A stretch of 64,000 nt of DNA from Rhizobium lentis (GTDB lineage Bacteria; Pseudomonadota; Alphaproteobacteria; Rhizobiales; Rhizobiaceae). Below the pieces are notes generated by a model. It did not search any database. It saw nothing but the letters and a program-made list of their open reading frames with translations, and was not told where the DNA came from. How positions within the stretch are numbered: the stretch's first letter is position 1; each line of letters begins with the position of its first letter. The stretch is from contig NZ_CP071458.1 in the NCBI RefSeq assembly GCF_017352135.1, positions 1-64,000 of the forward strand. Reading direction: 5' to 3'. This document shows positions 47,572-56,238 of this stretch, one piece after another. Both the position numbers and the translations under genes were made by a program.

Positions 47572-49431
47572 GTGACCTATACAGCGCCCGATCACTGGAC
47601 TGCTTCGACTGGGATCAAACTCGAGGGAACTGCACTCGACGTCGTAAAATCGATGCGCTCGCTGTCGGTTTTGGCCGGGCCTGGGGCTGGAAAGACCGAG
47701 ATCCTTGCGCAGAGAGCGAATTTCTTGCTGACGACGGGATTGTGCTCGCCGCCGAGGCGAATCCTCGCGATTGCCTTTAAGGTCGACGCAGCTCGGAATA
47801 TACTAGAGCGGGTGCAGGCCAGATGTGATCCGATCTTCTGGGCCAGATTTGAATCCCTCACGCTCCACAGCTTTGCAAAACGAATTCTCGACCAGTTTCG
47901 CGAAGCGTTGCCGGACGACGAACGACCAACGGCAAACTATCGCATCTTCGCCCCGAATGCGACGATTTGGAATGACTTTAGACGGGGCGTGGAAGCGGAA
48001 ATTCCCGCGATTTCAGGCTACACCAATGCGCGCTTAAGCGAGGTAGCTCACTCGGAACCGTTCGGCGGCCTCTTCCCGGATGACGATGGAAGGGAACGAA
48101 TTCGAAAGGCGTGGTGGAAATTCTGCATCCAATCCAGTCAGTCGAGTATCACGTTCGATATGGTTTTGCTGATTGCGACCATGATTCTAAAAAAGCAGCA
48201 GGCCGTGCAGGCGGCACTCCGTCGTACATACTCCCACGTATTCCTGGATGAATTCCAGGACGTCAACGATTTTCAGTACCGCCTCATTACAGCGGCCTTC
48301 TCGGGAAGCGACACCGTCATGACAGCCGTTGGCGACACCAATCAGGCGATAATGAAGTATGCCGGCGCGCTACCTGACGTGTTCCAGCGGCTGGAAACGG
48401 ATTTCTCCGCTGCTCCTCGTCGGCTGCTGTTCAACTTCCGCTCTAACGCTGCGATCGTTGGATTGATCAACTCGGTTGTCACTCTTTTCGAAAGCGATCC
48501 CGTTCCCACTGAATCCGCCCGAAAGGACGATCCCGTACCTCCCGACGCAATCGAAGGATGGATCTTTGCCACTCGGGACTACGAAAGCCTCGCCATCGCC
48601 GAATTCATCGGTAGCGAGATCGCATCTGGCAGGCGACCAGAGGACTTCGTCGTGTTGGCTCGTTCGTACATCGGAAATGTCGAAGAAAGGCTTCGCCCTC
48701 ATTTCACATCGAAGGGCATAAGGATCAGGAACGAATCACGGAAGTTCCGCGAGATCGAGATTCAGGATTTGCTCAAAGAGCCTGCCGTGCGTTTTATCAT
48801 GGCGACCCTCAAGCTCGCTGTGAACGCAAGGATCGGAAATCCGTTTCAGGTGTGTCGCGACTTTGTGGCTGAGTTCGAGGGCTGGGACATTGCGTCGGAG
48901 CGGGGTTTGGCGAGGAGCCTTGGCGCAACGAGGCTGCTAGTGGATCACCTCTCGCCTATTCTTTCGCGGCGGGGTCCGGCGGACGTAACAGGAAGTTCAA
49001 TCGCCGAAGCCATAGTAACCGAAATCCGAAAGGCACACCTCTCCCGGGCTTATGGCGATTATCGCAATAGGGATCGTCTTGAGGCGGTGCTGGCCGCGTT
49101 CGGCGAATTCTATGATACCTGCGCACACAAGGATGAGACCTGGGAGCAGTGCATCGATGCGATCGAAGGGCGCGGCGTGGTACGTCTGATGACGATCCAT
49201 AAATCCAAAGGGTTGGAGTATCACACTGTCTTCTTCGTCGAACTCAACGACGATGTCTTCTGGAACAGTCAGGACGACGCCAATGTTTTTCTGGTAGCCT
49301 TGTCGCGGGCTCGGGAGCGGGTAAAGTTTTCGTTTTGCGAGGATAGCAAAGGATTCACGAACGTTCGGCAATTCATTGCCTCGCTGGAAAAAGCCGGCGT
49401 GAATTTCATTAGAAAAGCCGCGATAGAGTGA
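47572..49431 (+). CDS. gajB: UvrD/Rep-like superfamily 1 helicase (GajB-like)
   Basis: A 619-residue SF1A helicase. Walker A is AGPGAGKT (residues 35-42), motif Ia region LAIAFKVDAARNI, motif II LDEFQD (225-230), motif III VGDTNQAIMKYAGA, motif IV FNFRSN, and motif V/VI region MTIHKSKGLEYHTVFF with ALSRARERVKF. It starts with GTG inside the upstream stop (GTGA). In Gabija systems this partner senses DNA ends or termini and activates the nuclease. It is longer than the usual GajB (about 500 residues). Expression is likely reduced by the insertion upstream. The next gene, a reverse transcriptase, starts 15 bp later. Confidence 0.88.
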   Translation: MTYTAPDHWTASTGIKLEGTALDVVKSMRSLSVLAGPGAGKTEILAQRANFLLTTGLCSPPRRILAIAFKVDAARNILERVQARCDPIFWARFESLTLHSFAKRILDQFREALPDDERPTANYRIFAPNATIWNDFRRGVEAEIPAISGYTNARLSEVAHSEPFGGLFPDDDGRERIRKAWWKFCIQSSQSSITFDMVLLIATMILKKQQAVQAALRRTYSHVFLDEFQDVNDFQYRLITAAFSGSDTVMTAVGDTNQAIMKYAGALPDVFQRLETDFSAAPRRLLFNFRSNAAIVGLINSVVTLFESDPVPTESARKDDPVPPDAIEGWIFATRDYESLAIAEFIGSEIASGRRPEDFVVLARSYIGNVEERLRPHFTSKGIRIRNESRKFREIEIQDLLKEPAVRFIMATLKLAVNARIGNPFQVCRDFVAEFEGWDIASERGLARSLGATRLLVDHLSPILSRRGPADVTGSSIAEAIVTEIRKAHLSRAYGDYRNRDRLEAVLAAFGEFYDTCAHKDETWEQCIDAIEGRGVVRLMTIHKSKGLEYHTVFFVELNDDVFWNSQDDANVFLVALSRARERVKFSFCEDSKGFTNVRQFIASLEKAGVNFIRKAAIE

Positions 49432-49446
49432 GGCACGAAACGCACA

Positions 49447-51150
49447 ATGGTCGCCAAGAATAAATCCGAACGACTGCGGCGGCTGCTCTCCCATGGGTAC
49501 TTCGCACCCGAACTTCCGCCTTGCTTCGTGTCCACCGATCTTGCGCGTTATCGAAAAGCGATCTTCGACCGCATCACATCGATGGCGGAGATCCAACAGC
49601 AGCCTGCGTACTATCGATACATCACGGAACCGACTTGGTTTTACTTTCCCAGGTTTGGTAAGGATGACCGTCGTCACGGCGTCCCAAACCCAGTTTCCTA
49701 CCTCTTGCTATCAAAGACGATCTCAGACAACTACGTGCACCTCCGTCGCAGCGCGAGAAAGTCACGGCTGACTGCGTCTCCTCCGGTGTTCGATTGGAGT
49801 GGGACCCGTGCGGTAATGCGGCCGAGTGTGGACTTGCGCGACGATTTCCGCATCGATCTTTCGTCACGACGGGAAGAATATGTCAGTGCGGACGTCCGAT
49901 CGTTCTTCCATTCGATCTATACGCATTCAATCCCATGGGCGATCTATGGAAAAGCATGGGCGAAGATCCCGGCGAACCGCAGATATGCACACTATGGGAA
50001 CGTTCTGGACCTTCTGTCGCGGAACCTCCAAGGCGCGCAGACCATTGGGTTGCCAGTCGGCCCTGATACGTCTCGTCTGCTGGCAGAGTTGGTTGCGTCC
50101 GGCATAGACGAAAAGCTCCGGGAGCGGCTGGGTGTGACAGCTAGGGATGCCTCCCGATATATCGACGACTTTACAATCAGCGGAGTCAATGGAGAGCGAG
50201 GCGAGGACATCATCGCAGCGCTGCGTCAGGCCGCATCGCATTTCGAACTGGAACTCAACAACGAGAAATCAGAAATCAACTCGACTGCGACGCGTCACAA
50301 CATCGGGTGGAAGGAGGCCGCAAGGGCCCATATCCCGCGCGGCAACCCCGATCTCTCAAGCATGCAACAGTTCTTTTACGAGGTGGGAAGGCTGTGCGAA
50401 GCCCACCCGACCATCAACGTCGAAAAGTTTGCGTTCGCCTGCGCCAGAACAGCTATCATTCGATCTTCGGGCTGGCGGACGATCCAGAGCCTGCTCATCA
50501 ACGCCTATCGGCGAAACTCCACGCTGGTATCACTTGTCGTCGAAATATTCATTCTCCGTCAGATTGAACACGGTGACCTTGACCTAACCAATCTGAAGGA
50601 CTTTCTGGACCATCGGCTTCCTGCGCTCGCTCGAGCAAATCGTACTGGCGAAATCATATGGCTCCTCTTTTTGGCGATACGCTTGGGAGTAGTTGTCGGC
50701 GCCTACGCGGCCGAGTCGCTTCTGCAAGTCGATAATGGGATGGTCGGCCTTCTCGCGGCTTTGGCGAAGTCCCGCGATTTGATACAAGGTCAATTCGATC
50801 TGGGGCTTTGGAACGCATCACATACTTCTGATGGCCTCAAAGGTCCCATGTGGTTGTATGCTTATCAAACGGCTCTTCAAGGAATTGTGCCCGGCATCAA
50901 CACTGCATTTGTCGAGCAGGATCCTTACTTCTCGCCGCTTTTTGCTAAAAGGGTGAGCTTTCTGAGGATCGAGAACGGCTTCGCATCCGTTGCTAACACG
51001 ATCCGATCACTCCGCGACGAGAATGAGCGAATTAGCCGAGTTCGGTCCGACTTCTTGGAAGACTTCACGGTTAATATTGAAGACTATGACGATGATGATT
51101 TCGAGGATCTTTTCGAAGCTGACGCAGATGGTGCAGATGACGTTTATTAA
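49447..51150 (+). CDS. Defence-type reverse transcriptase (Abi/UG-like)
   Basis: A 567-residue protein with a palm domain. Motif A is ADVRSFFHSIYTHS (Asp149), motif B GLPVGPDTSR (201-210), and motif C RYIDDFTISG with the catalytic Asp pair at 240-241. About 300 residues of alpha-helical C-terminal region follow, as in Abi-type and UG reverse transcriptases (AbiA, AbiK, DRT). The tail ends in a run of acids (DYDDDDFEDLFEAD). No maturase, endonuclease or retron msr/msd-like region is seen, and no template/variable repeat pair. It is third in the operon after the OLD nuclease and helicase. The UG class cannot be decided by eye. Confidence 0.88.
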   Translation: MVAKNKSERLRRLLSHGYFAPELPPCFVSTDLARYRKAIFDRITSMAEIQQQPAYYRYITEPTWFYFPRFGKDDRRHGVPNPVSYLLLSKTISDNYVHLRRSARKSRLTASPPVFDWSGTRAVMRPSVDLRDDFRIDLSSRREEYVSADVRSFFHSIYTHSIPWAIYGKAWAKIPANRRYAHYGNVLDLLSRNLQGAQTIGLPVGPDTSRLLAELVASGIDEKLRERLGVTARDASRYIDDFTISGVNGERGEDIIAALRQAASHFELELNNEKSEINSTATRHNIGWKEAARAHIPRGNPDLSSMQQFFYEVGRLCEAHPTINVEKFAFACARTAIIRSSGWRTIQSLLINAYRRNSTLVSLVVEIFILRQIEHGDLDLTNLKDFLDHRLPALARANRTGEIIWLLFLAIRLGVVVGAYAAESLLQVDNGMVGLLAALAKSRDLIQGQFDLGLWNASHTSDGLKGPMWLYAYQTALQGIVPGINTAFVEQDPYFSPLFAKRVSFLRIENGFASVANTIRSLRDENERISRVRSDFLEDFTVNIEDYDDDDFEDLFEADADGADDVY

Positions 51151-51462
51151 AGTCAACGTGGATACCGTACGGGCATCCCACAGCGTTTCCCTTCATGTAG
51201 GATCTCGATTTTAATACCTAATAGATATGCGTGAAATGACACTGTAAGCGGGCCCGCCGACCCAATTTAAACCGTCTATATTTTAGGGTGTGGACCTCTT
51301 ATCTGTCTGCTACCGCATTTTTCCGAGAGCGCTGGGCTCGAACCTTGTCGAACAGCAGATTTGTCCGGTCGATCAGGCGCCGGCATCTGGCAACATGAAT
51401 ACCATTGCCGATCGGATAAGTTGCCCCTTGCCTTTCTTCGCTTACAACATTATTGTTGTAAT
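51151..51462. other. Intergenic, with promoter of the second defence cassette
   Basis: No gene. It contains the end of the reverse-transcriptase operon and, at its right edge, the inverted repeat and promoter described separately. I found no template repeat or structured RNA of the retron type, though a poorly conserved RNA could be missed by eye. Confidence 0.5.
51442..51461. promoter_or_regulatory. Inverted repeat at the start of the DUF6932 gene
   Basis: TTACAACA (51442-51449) and TGTTGTAA (51454-51461) flank TTAT. The repeat ends one base before the ATG. A promoter of the form TTGCCT (51428-51433), 17 bp, TATTGT (51451-51456) overlaps it and would start transcription at about the ATG, which has no ribosome binding site. 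This looks like a self-repressed, leaderless promoter controlled by the XRE domain protein of the same operon (inference). Confidence 0.65.
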
Positions 51463-51951
51463 ATGATTCCAGCGCTCGTTTCCCTATCCGGTTCTCCTTG
51501 GGATGTGCTGCCGAGCGGCATTCATCCTGCGTCTCTTGATGAGATACAGAGTGTATATGGATACAATGAGCGGCGCCGCACATTGCTCTCAGGATTGGTT
51601 GATGGCGCAACTGCGTTGGTGAAGGCCGGGTGTTCGAAAATCTACCTGGACGGAAGCTTTGTCACAGCTAAACCGATCCCAGGTGACTACGACGCATGTT
51701 GGGATCCAGCTGGGGTTCTCAGCTCCCTCCTCGATCCAGTGTTCACGGATTTTAGCGATGGGAGAGCCCGACAAAAGGCTCGTTTCGGGGGTGAGTTCTT
51801 CCCTTCGAGCATCGTGGAAGCCGGCTCTGGACGGGCGTTCTTGGACTTTTTCCAGGTTGAAAAACATTCGGGTGGGAAAAAGGGAATTATTGAAGTTTCG
51901 ATCATGACGGATGCGACGATCCTTCGGAGGCTAGCTCATGATATTCAGTGA
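51463..51951 (+). CDS. DUF6932-type nucleotidyltransferase-like protein
   Basis: A 162-residue protein. The segment KIYLDGSFVTAKPIPGDYDACWD carries GS followed by GDxD, the signature of the Pol-beta nucleotidyltransferase fold; the rest (DFSDGRARQKARFGGEFFP, FLDFFQ) fits the DUF6932 family as I remember it. The start at 51463 has no Shine-Dalgarno and sits directly behind an inverted repeat. It overlaps the following XRE-ImmA gene by 14 bases. In genomes such NTase-HTH pairs resemble toxin-antitoxin systems, with the NTase as the probable effector. The function is unproven. Confidence 0.75.
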   Translation: MIPALVSLSGSPWDVLPSGIHPASLDEIQSVYGYNERRRTLLSGLVDGATALVKAGCSKIYLDGSFVTAKPIPGDYDACWDPAGVLSSLLDPVFTDFSDGRARQKARFGGEFFPSSIVEAGSGRAFLDFFQVEKHSGGKKGIIEVSIMTDATILRRLAHDIQ

Positions 51952-53200
51952 TAGACAGTACGCAGTATCGAAGGAACAGCTCAACAATCTGAGAACCGCT
52001 GCGCTCGCTGACCAAGTTGGCGAAGGTAAGCTCGATTGGTTGAAGCAAATCGAGTCCGATGCGCTCCAAAGCCAAATCGCAGACATTCAGCGAGAGATGG
52101 CAGAGTACGACTATCTAAAGTCTGGAGCTGCTGGATTCACGGAGGAATTCTCCTTTGAAGAGCTGCCCCGCGTTCTAATACAGGCGCGTATCGCAAGAGG
52201 CCTGTCTCAAACAGATCTCGCTGAGCGTCTTGGCCTGAAAGCGCAACAAGTGCAGCGATACGAAGCAACTAACTACATGAGCGCCAGCCTTGCGCGCCTG
52301 ATGGAAGTCGCCAGCATGTTGGGCGTTCGCGTCTCTGCATCCTACGGATCGGGTGAAGAGCGTTCGGAGGGGGCGATTTATGCCTGGTCTGATGCTGGTT
52401 CCATTGAATGGAACAAATTCCCGCTTCGGGAGATGGCTAGACGCGGTTGGATCAAGGGTGATGACCTGGCAACGTCAGCTCGTACCTGGTTTCATCAGGT
52501 GGCCGGGCCTCAGTTCGCGACGGCTCTTCACCGCAAAAAAATGCATAGCGGCAACGCACCAAACGAGCACGCTCTCTTGGCGTGGCAAGCACGTGTGCTT
52601 CAGAAGGCAACCGATGATTTCAATGCGGGCTTGATAGGAGAGTTTAGCCTGAACGATCGTTGGTTGGGTCAGTTGGCCGCTCTCACGAAGGACAGCGACG
52701 GACCCCGCAAGGCCAAGGATCTACTCGGCCAAAACGGCATTGGGATGATCGTTCAAAGTCATCTTCCCGGAACTTATCTTGATGGCGCGGCCATGGTCGC
52801 TCCATTTGGAAATCCAGTTGTTGCCCTAACCCTTCGGTTCGATCGCCTGGATAACTTTTGGTTCGTCTTGTTCCACGAACTGGGACACGTATTCCTGCAT
52901 CTATACAACTCTCTTCGGTTCGATTTTTTCGACGAAGAGGATGGCCATCCAGGCGACCAGTATGAGGAGGATGCGGACAAGTTTTCCCTGGATCAGCTCA
53001 TTCCGCAAGACGTTTGGCGCAAGTGCCTATCTCGATTTGCGCTGACGGAAGAAGCGGTCCTCATCGATGCAGAAAAGCTTGGGATCAGTGCAAGTATCAT
53101 TGCTGGCAGGATCAGGAAGGAGAGAAACGATTTTCGCCTCTTCACTAATCTGGTTGGGTCGGGAACCGTTCGGATGCAGTTTGAGGGATTGATGGAATGA
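51938..53200 (+). CDS. XRE helix-turn-helix fused to an ImmA/IrrE-type metallopeptidase
   Basis: A 420-residue protein. A helical N-terminus (about 1-80) is followed by a Cro-type HTH (LIQARIARGLSQTDLAERLGLKAQQVQRYE, about 87-118), a linker, and a C-terminal ImmA/IrrE zinc-peptidase domain with FHELGHVFLH (about 310) and a downstream EEDADKF glutamate. ImmA-type proteases cut a repressor when a signal comes. Here sensor, protease and DNA-binding part are in one chain. It overlaps the genes on both sides, so the three are co-translated. It probably represses the operon at the inverted repeat. Confidence 0.85.
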   Translation: MIFSDRQYAVSKEQLNNLRTAALADQVGEGKLDWLKQIESDALQSQIADIQREMAEYDYLKSGAAGFTEEFSFEELPRVLIQARIARGLSQTDLAERLGLKAQQVQRYEATNYMSASLARLMEVASMLGVRVSASYGSGEERSEGAIYAWSDAGSIEWNKFPLREMARRGWIKGDDLATSARTWFHQVAGPQFATALHRKKMHSGNAPNEHALLAWQARVLQKATDDFNAGLIGEFSLNDRWLGQLAALTKDSDGPRKAKDLLGQNGIGMIVQSHLPGTYLDGAAMVAPFGNPVVALTLRFDRLDNFWFVLFHELGHVFLHLYNSLRFDFFDEEDGHPGDQYEEDADKFSLDQLIPQDVWRKCLSRFALTEEAVLIDAEKLGISASIIAGRIRKERNDFRLFTNLVGSGTVRMQFEGLME

Positions 53201-54279
53201 AGCTAATTCCCAGCATGTATGTTCCGTCACTGCGATGGCGCCAAGGCGAATACCAGGCGCTGTTCCGACTTAGTGACGCGGCAAAGCAGCTCGTCGTTCC
53301 GTTCATACTTGTTCCGGAGCCGGAATACGATTTCGAGGAAGGTCGACCGAAGAAGACGGTTCAAGAGCAGGTGCAGACGTTTCCGAAGCGCTACCAGCAA
53401 AAGTGGGGTAAGAGACCCGCGTGGATCGACGTCCATACGAATATAGCCACGACAAGCATGGCGGATGGCCGAACGCCCATGTCGTACGTATTCGAGGAAA
53501 TACGGAGCTTCGGATCGAGGGCTGTGCCAATCACCTCGTTGGACGCCCCGCCGGCCGTCAATGCTGTCGTGGCTGGCATCGCAGCAATCGACAAGCTCGG
53601 TGTCGGTATCCGAGCTCGCCTTGAGCACGTTATGAAGCCCAACTTCGATGCACGACTAATCGCACTGATCTCTTCGATTGGTCTCACGCGAGACCACACA
53701 GACCTCATCATCGATCTCGGCGCGCCGAATTTTCAGCCCTACGCAGACTTCGCAGATGGGCTGATAGCGGCGATGGACAACGTGTCTGCGCTGATCAGCT
53801 ACCGCTCTCTGGTGGTGATCGGCACTGGCTTTCCGCAGATACTTGGCATCGACAAACCGGGTGGACACCTGCCGCGGCACGACTGGGTCTTTTACAAAAC
53901 ACTGCGCACCAAGCTTGCCGGAATTGGGCGGATCCCGAACTTTGGAGATTACACAATCGTCCACCCCGAATTCACCGCTCAGGACATGCGGATGTTGAAG
54001 CCAGCGGGCAAGCTCGTCTATACGGCAGGCGACACATGGAATGTTCGAAAGGGTGGGGCATTCAGATCTGATCCGGGACAAATGCACACGCATTGCGACA
54101 GCATTCTCAAATCGGGCCAGTTTTGCGGCCCTCATTTTTCAGCGGGCGACGAGTACATCGACCTGTGTGCGAAGAAGCTAGCTACGCCGTCAAATCTTAC
54201 GCGCTGGAAGGAAAATGGGATCAGCCATCACATCATGCATGTGCTGGCTGATCTCGCCACGTCGAGCGCTGGGCCATGA
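53197..54279 (+). CDS. Beta family protein (T4 beta-protein-like)
   Basis: A 360-residue protein with the features I associate with the 'beta protein' family: an N-terminal KLIPSMYVPSLRWRQGEYQAL, ending with GISHHIMHVL. Between them it has TIM-barrel-like alternation (VPFILVPEPEY, DLIIDLGAPN, YTIVHPEFT). Its biochemical role is unknown to me; relatives occur in phages and in bacterial defence loci. The start overlaps the XRE-ImmA stop (ATGA). Its last 47 bases overlap the 3' end of the convergent sce7726-like gene. Confidence 0.75.
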   Translation: MKLIPSMYVPSLRWRQGEYQALFRLSDAAKQLVVPFILVPEPEYDFEEGRPKKTVQEQVQTFPKRYQQKWGKRPAWIDVHTNIATTSMADGRTPMSYVFEEIRSFGSRAVPITSLDAPPAVNAVVAGIAAIDKLGVGIRARLEHVMKPNFDARLIALISSIGLTRDHTDLIIDLGAPNFQPYADFADGLIAAMDNVSALISYRSLVVIGTGFPQILGIDKPGGHLPRHDWVFYKTLRTKLAGIGRIPNFGDYTIVHPEFTAQDMRMLKPAGKLVYTAGDTWNVRKGGAFRSDPGQMHTHCDSILKSGQFCGPHFSAGDEYIDLCAKKLATPSNLTRWKENGISHHIMHVLADLATSSAGP

Positions 54280-54823
54280 AATTTCGGATCGCTGCAATTA
54301 AGTCCGCGATTGGCATTTGAGCGGCCAAATCGATGTAGAGCTGTAGCCTGCTTCGCTTGAGTTCACGCGGCGACGCTCCGAACCCTGCTAACAGCTCGGC
54401 AGCTTCCGAATGCCAGAGCAAGTGAGCTACTTGAATAGCATCGACGGATGGATTGGCGCGAGCGCGCCGCACTGTGTCAAACGTAATACCGCCTCGCGGT
54501 CCTTTTTCAGCAAGGATCAGCCCGCACCAGTCCGGGACGATCCTTTCTGCCTTCGCCAGGTGCTTGTCGGCGCAAACAAGTGTCAGCCTGCTCAGACCCT
54601 TCGAATAAAACTCGAGCTGCCCCGGAAGTCGATCAAGCGTATCGAGGCTGCTTTTGATCTCGAAACCATGGACTTCCGCAGATATAACCGCGACATCGAT
54701 CCTTACCTTGGCATGGGACAAACCAAGTTCGTCTACGATGATGGCACTGCGGGCCTTCTGGTATGACCGAAGCTTCTTATGATGAAGCGCGGCTCTGATT
54801 TCCTGATCATTCGTAGCGAGCAT
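54233..54823 (-). CDS. sce7726-like PD-(D/E)XK protein
   Basis: A 196-residue protein. RIDVAVISAEVHGFEIKSSLDT gives the D...ExK core of a PD-(D/E)XK nuclease fold, and GQLEFYSKGLSRLTLVCADK continues it. The layout matches what I recall as the sce7726 family. The ATG at 54823 follows GGGGA; the frame is open to 54871. It is convergent with the beta family gene, with overlapping 3' ends, which argues that the two evolved as one cassette. It may be the DNA-cutting effector. Confidence 0.75.
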   Translation of the reverse strand: MLATNDQEIRAALHHKKLRSYQKARSAIIVDELGLSHAKVRIDVAVISAEVHGFEIKSSLDTLDRLPGQLEFYSKGLSRLTLVCADKHLAKAERIVPDWCGLILAEKGPRGGITFDTVRRARANPSVDAIQVAHLLWHSEAAELLAGFGASPRELKRSRLQLYIDLAAQMPIADLIAAIRNFMAQRSTWRDQPAHA

Positions 54824-54924
54824 GATTTTTCCCCTACCACACCTACTGGCCGATTTCGAGACGATAGCCAAGTTCTAATTCTTGTGAATGATCCGGCACA
54901 TGTGGCGACGGTCTAGCAGTCAGA

Positions 54925-56040
54925 TCACTCCCCACGCCCGAAACCTCCCCTCCCCGTCATCTCGCGCAGGCCAAGCTCCAAAACAATCCGCCGCGCCGCC
55001 TGCGGCGTGACGTCGAGCGTTTTCGCCACCATTTTTGCCGACACCAACGGTTTGGCCATCACCAAGTCAACCAGCTCCGGCAGTTTTGAAGATGTCCGGC
55101 GCCCTTCCAGCTTTCGCTCCATCAGTGTTCGAGCCATCGCCAGCCTGTCATGCTCCTTGAGCCCGATCTCCGCGGCCGCGATGAGTCCGTGGGCGATGGC
55201 GAGCATCCGGGTTTCCCGGTCGCGATGCCGACGACGATCGACTGGAATGGATTTCAGACCGAGATTGATGGCGGCAAGATGGGCGCCGGTGGTAACGCCG
55301 GCCTGGCGCAGAATGGAGGCGGCCAACAGCCGGCCGAGCCAGGGCGCATGCTGCAGGACGGCCAGCTCGTTCCAGGCATCGAGGACGACGATGGCATGTA
55401 ACATCGCTGGCAAGTTTTCCGCCTGGCGCAGCACGCCCCGCCATTCGTCGAGCCTGGAATCCTCGTCCCAGTCTAGATCATAGATCAGCGGATCGGCCGG
55501 AGCCCGGCCCGGCTTTCTGGCTCGTTCGATCGCGGCGTCAGAGCGCGCAAGGATCGCATCAATGGCGGCATAGTCGACGCCGGGTAAATTCTCCGCGTCA
55601 TCACCATCGTCCCCCTCCCCTTCCGGATCGTCCGCGACGGCGCGCCGGATGGCACCGACCGCCTGCACCTCTTCCGTGTCAGCCGACGTAATCTCTGCGG
55701 TTTTTCTGAGAGTGCGGACGCCGTCTGCCGACAATGCCCAGCCGGGAAGTTGGGCGGCGATGCGCCGGCGGGTGCGCAAGACGTCGCGGGCAATTGTCAG
55801 TTCGTGGGTGGGTGTGCGAATATCGCGGGTAGCGTCGTGGAGGACGAGGTCTTCGAGATGGACCAGTTCGCCGTCGATCCACAGCGAGGCACAGGCGTCG
55901 GCGAAATGGGACCGTTCTATCCATCCCTGGCCGACCGGCGAACGGGCGATGCGCTCGTCGAGACGCGTGAGGGCGACACCGGCGTCGAAAGCCGGTTCCA
56001 TCAGGGCAGTCATGCTGATTTTCGAAAAATCGTAAGCCAT
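54925..56040 (-). CDS. RHE_PE00001-type plasmid protein (DUF1612 and HTH)
   Basis: A 371-residue protein with the organisation of the rhizobial plasmid family typified by gene 1 of a Rhizobium etli plasmid. The N-terminal DUF1612-like region contains [27 protein letters not shown], followed by [23 protein letters not shown]. An acidic linker is central ([12 protein letters not shown]), and a C-terminal helix-turn-helix is [21 protein letters not shown]. Its role is unknown; the HTH suggests regulation. It is divergent from the integrase gene, with two adjacent palindromes between them. No ribosome binding site is evident. Confidence 0.8.
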   Translation of the reverse strand: MAYDFSKISMTALMEPAFDAGVALTRLDERIARSPVGQGWIERSHFADACASLWIDGELVHLEDLVLHDATRDIRTPTHELTIARDVLRTRRRIAAQLPGWALSADGVRTLRKTAEITSADTEEVQAVGAIRRAVADDPEGEGDDGDDAENLPGVDYAAIDAILARSDAAIERARKPGRAPADPLIYDLDWDEDSRLDEWRGVLRQAENLPAMLHAIVVLDAWNELAVLQHAPWLGRLLAASILRQAGVTTGAHLAAINLGLKSIPVDRRRHRDRETRMLAIAHGLIAAAEIGLKEHDRLAMARTLMERKLEGRRTSSKLPELVDLVMAKPLVSAKMVAKTLDVTPQAARRIVLELGLREMTGRGGFGRGE

Positions 56041-56115
56041 TGAAATTAGGGTAAATGATTTGTTAAACGAACTCTATCTGAAAGTTTAGGTTCGCCACTG
56101 GGTATAAATGAGCCC

Positions 56116-56130
56116 GAGGTCATTGACCTC
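56116..56130. repeat. 15-bp perfect palindrome (site 1)
   Basis: GAGGTCATTGACCTC, arms of 7 bp around one base. It lies directly next to a second palindrome between two divergent genes. It may be an operator of the HTH protein or part of a recombinase site. Confidence 0.7.
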
Positions 56131-56149
56131 CGATAAGTAGCGCTTATCG
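56131..56149. repeat. 19-bp palindrome (site 2)
   Basis: CGATAAG, a TAGCG centre, and CTTATCG. It abuts site 1 without a gap. The 7-bp arms with a 5-7 bp centre resemble a tyrosine-recombinase core site or a dimeric operator; sequence alone cannot choose. Confidence 0.65.
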
Positions 56150-56238
56150 ATGGTAGATTGATTTGGCGGCGCAAATCAGCAAGGATCGCAGCAAAGCAGG
56201 GCCGAGACGGCCGCCGAAACCCGCCATTTGGAGCGCCC

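Larger units (their letters stand above)
43999..47575 (+). pseudogene. gajA: OLD-family ATPase/TOPRIM nuclease (GajA-like), split by an IS4-type element
   Basis: Removing 44495-46064 (the element plus one duplicate) restores an open frame of exactly 669 codons with PTQYAEVVYIPAH across the join. The N-terminal ABC-type ATPase has Walker A (GNNGAGKT, residues 32-39), a signature-like LSEGQTSLLYFAL, and Walker B IFALEEPENHL. The C-terminal TOPRIM has VIVGEGDTERL (Glu) and LLDFDLGRTGGG (DxD). Class 2 OLD proteins lie next to UvrD-like helicases, and such pairs are Gabija phage-defence systems (GajA cuts DNA when nucleotides are depleted). The helicase gene follows with a GTGA overlap. As it stands the gene is knocked out. 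Confidence 0.88.

Noticed and set aside
49447..51462. Reverse transcriptase as retron, group II intron protein or diversity-generating element
   Set aside because: No maturase or HNH domain, no msr/msd-like inverted repeat upstream (the helicase gene ends 15 bp before), and no template/variable repeat pair seen. The long helical C-terminus fits Abi/UG types instead.
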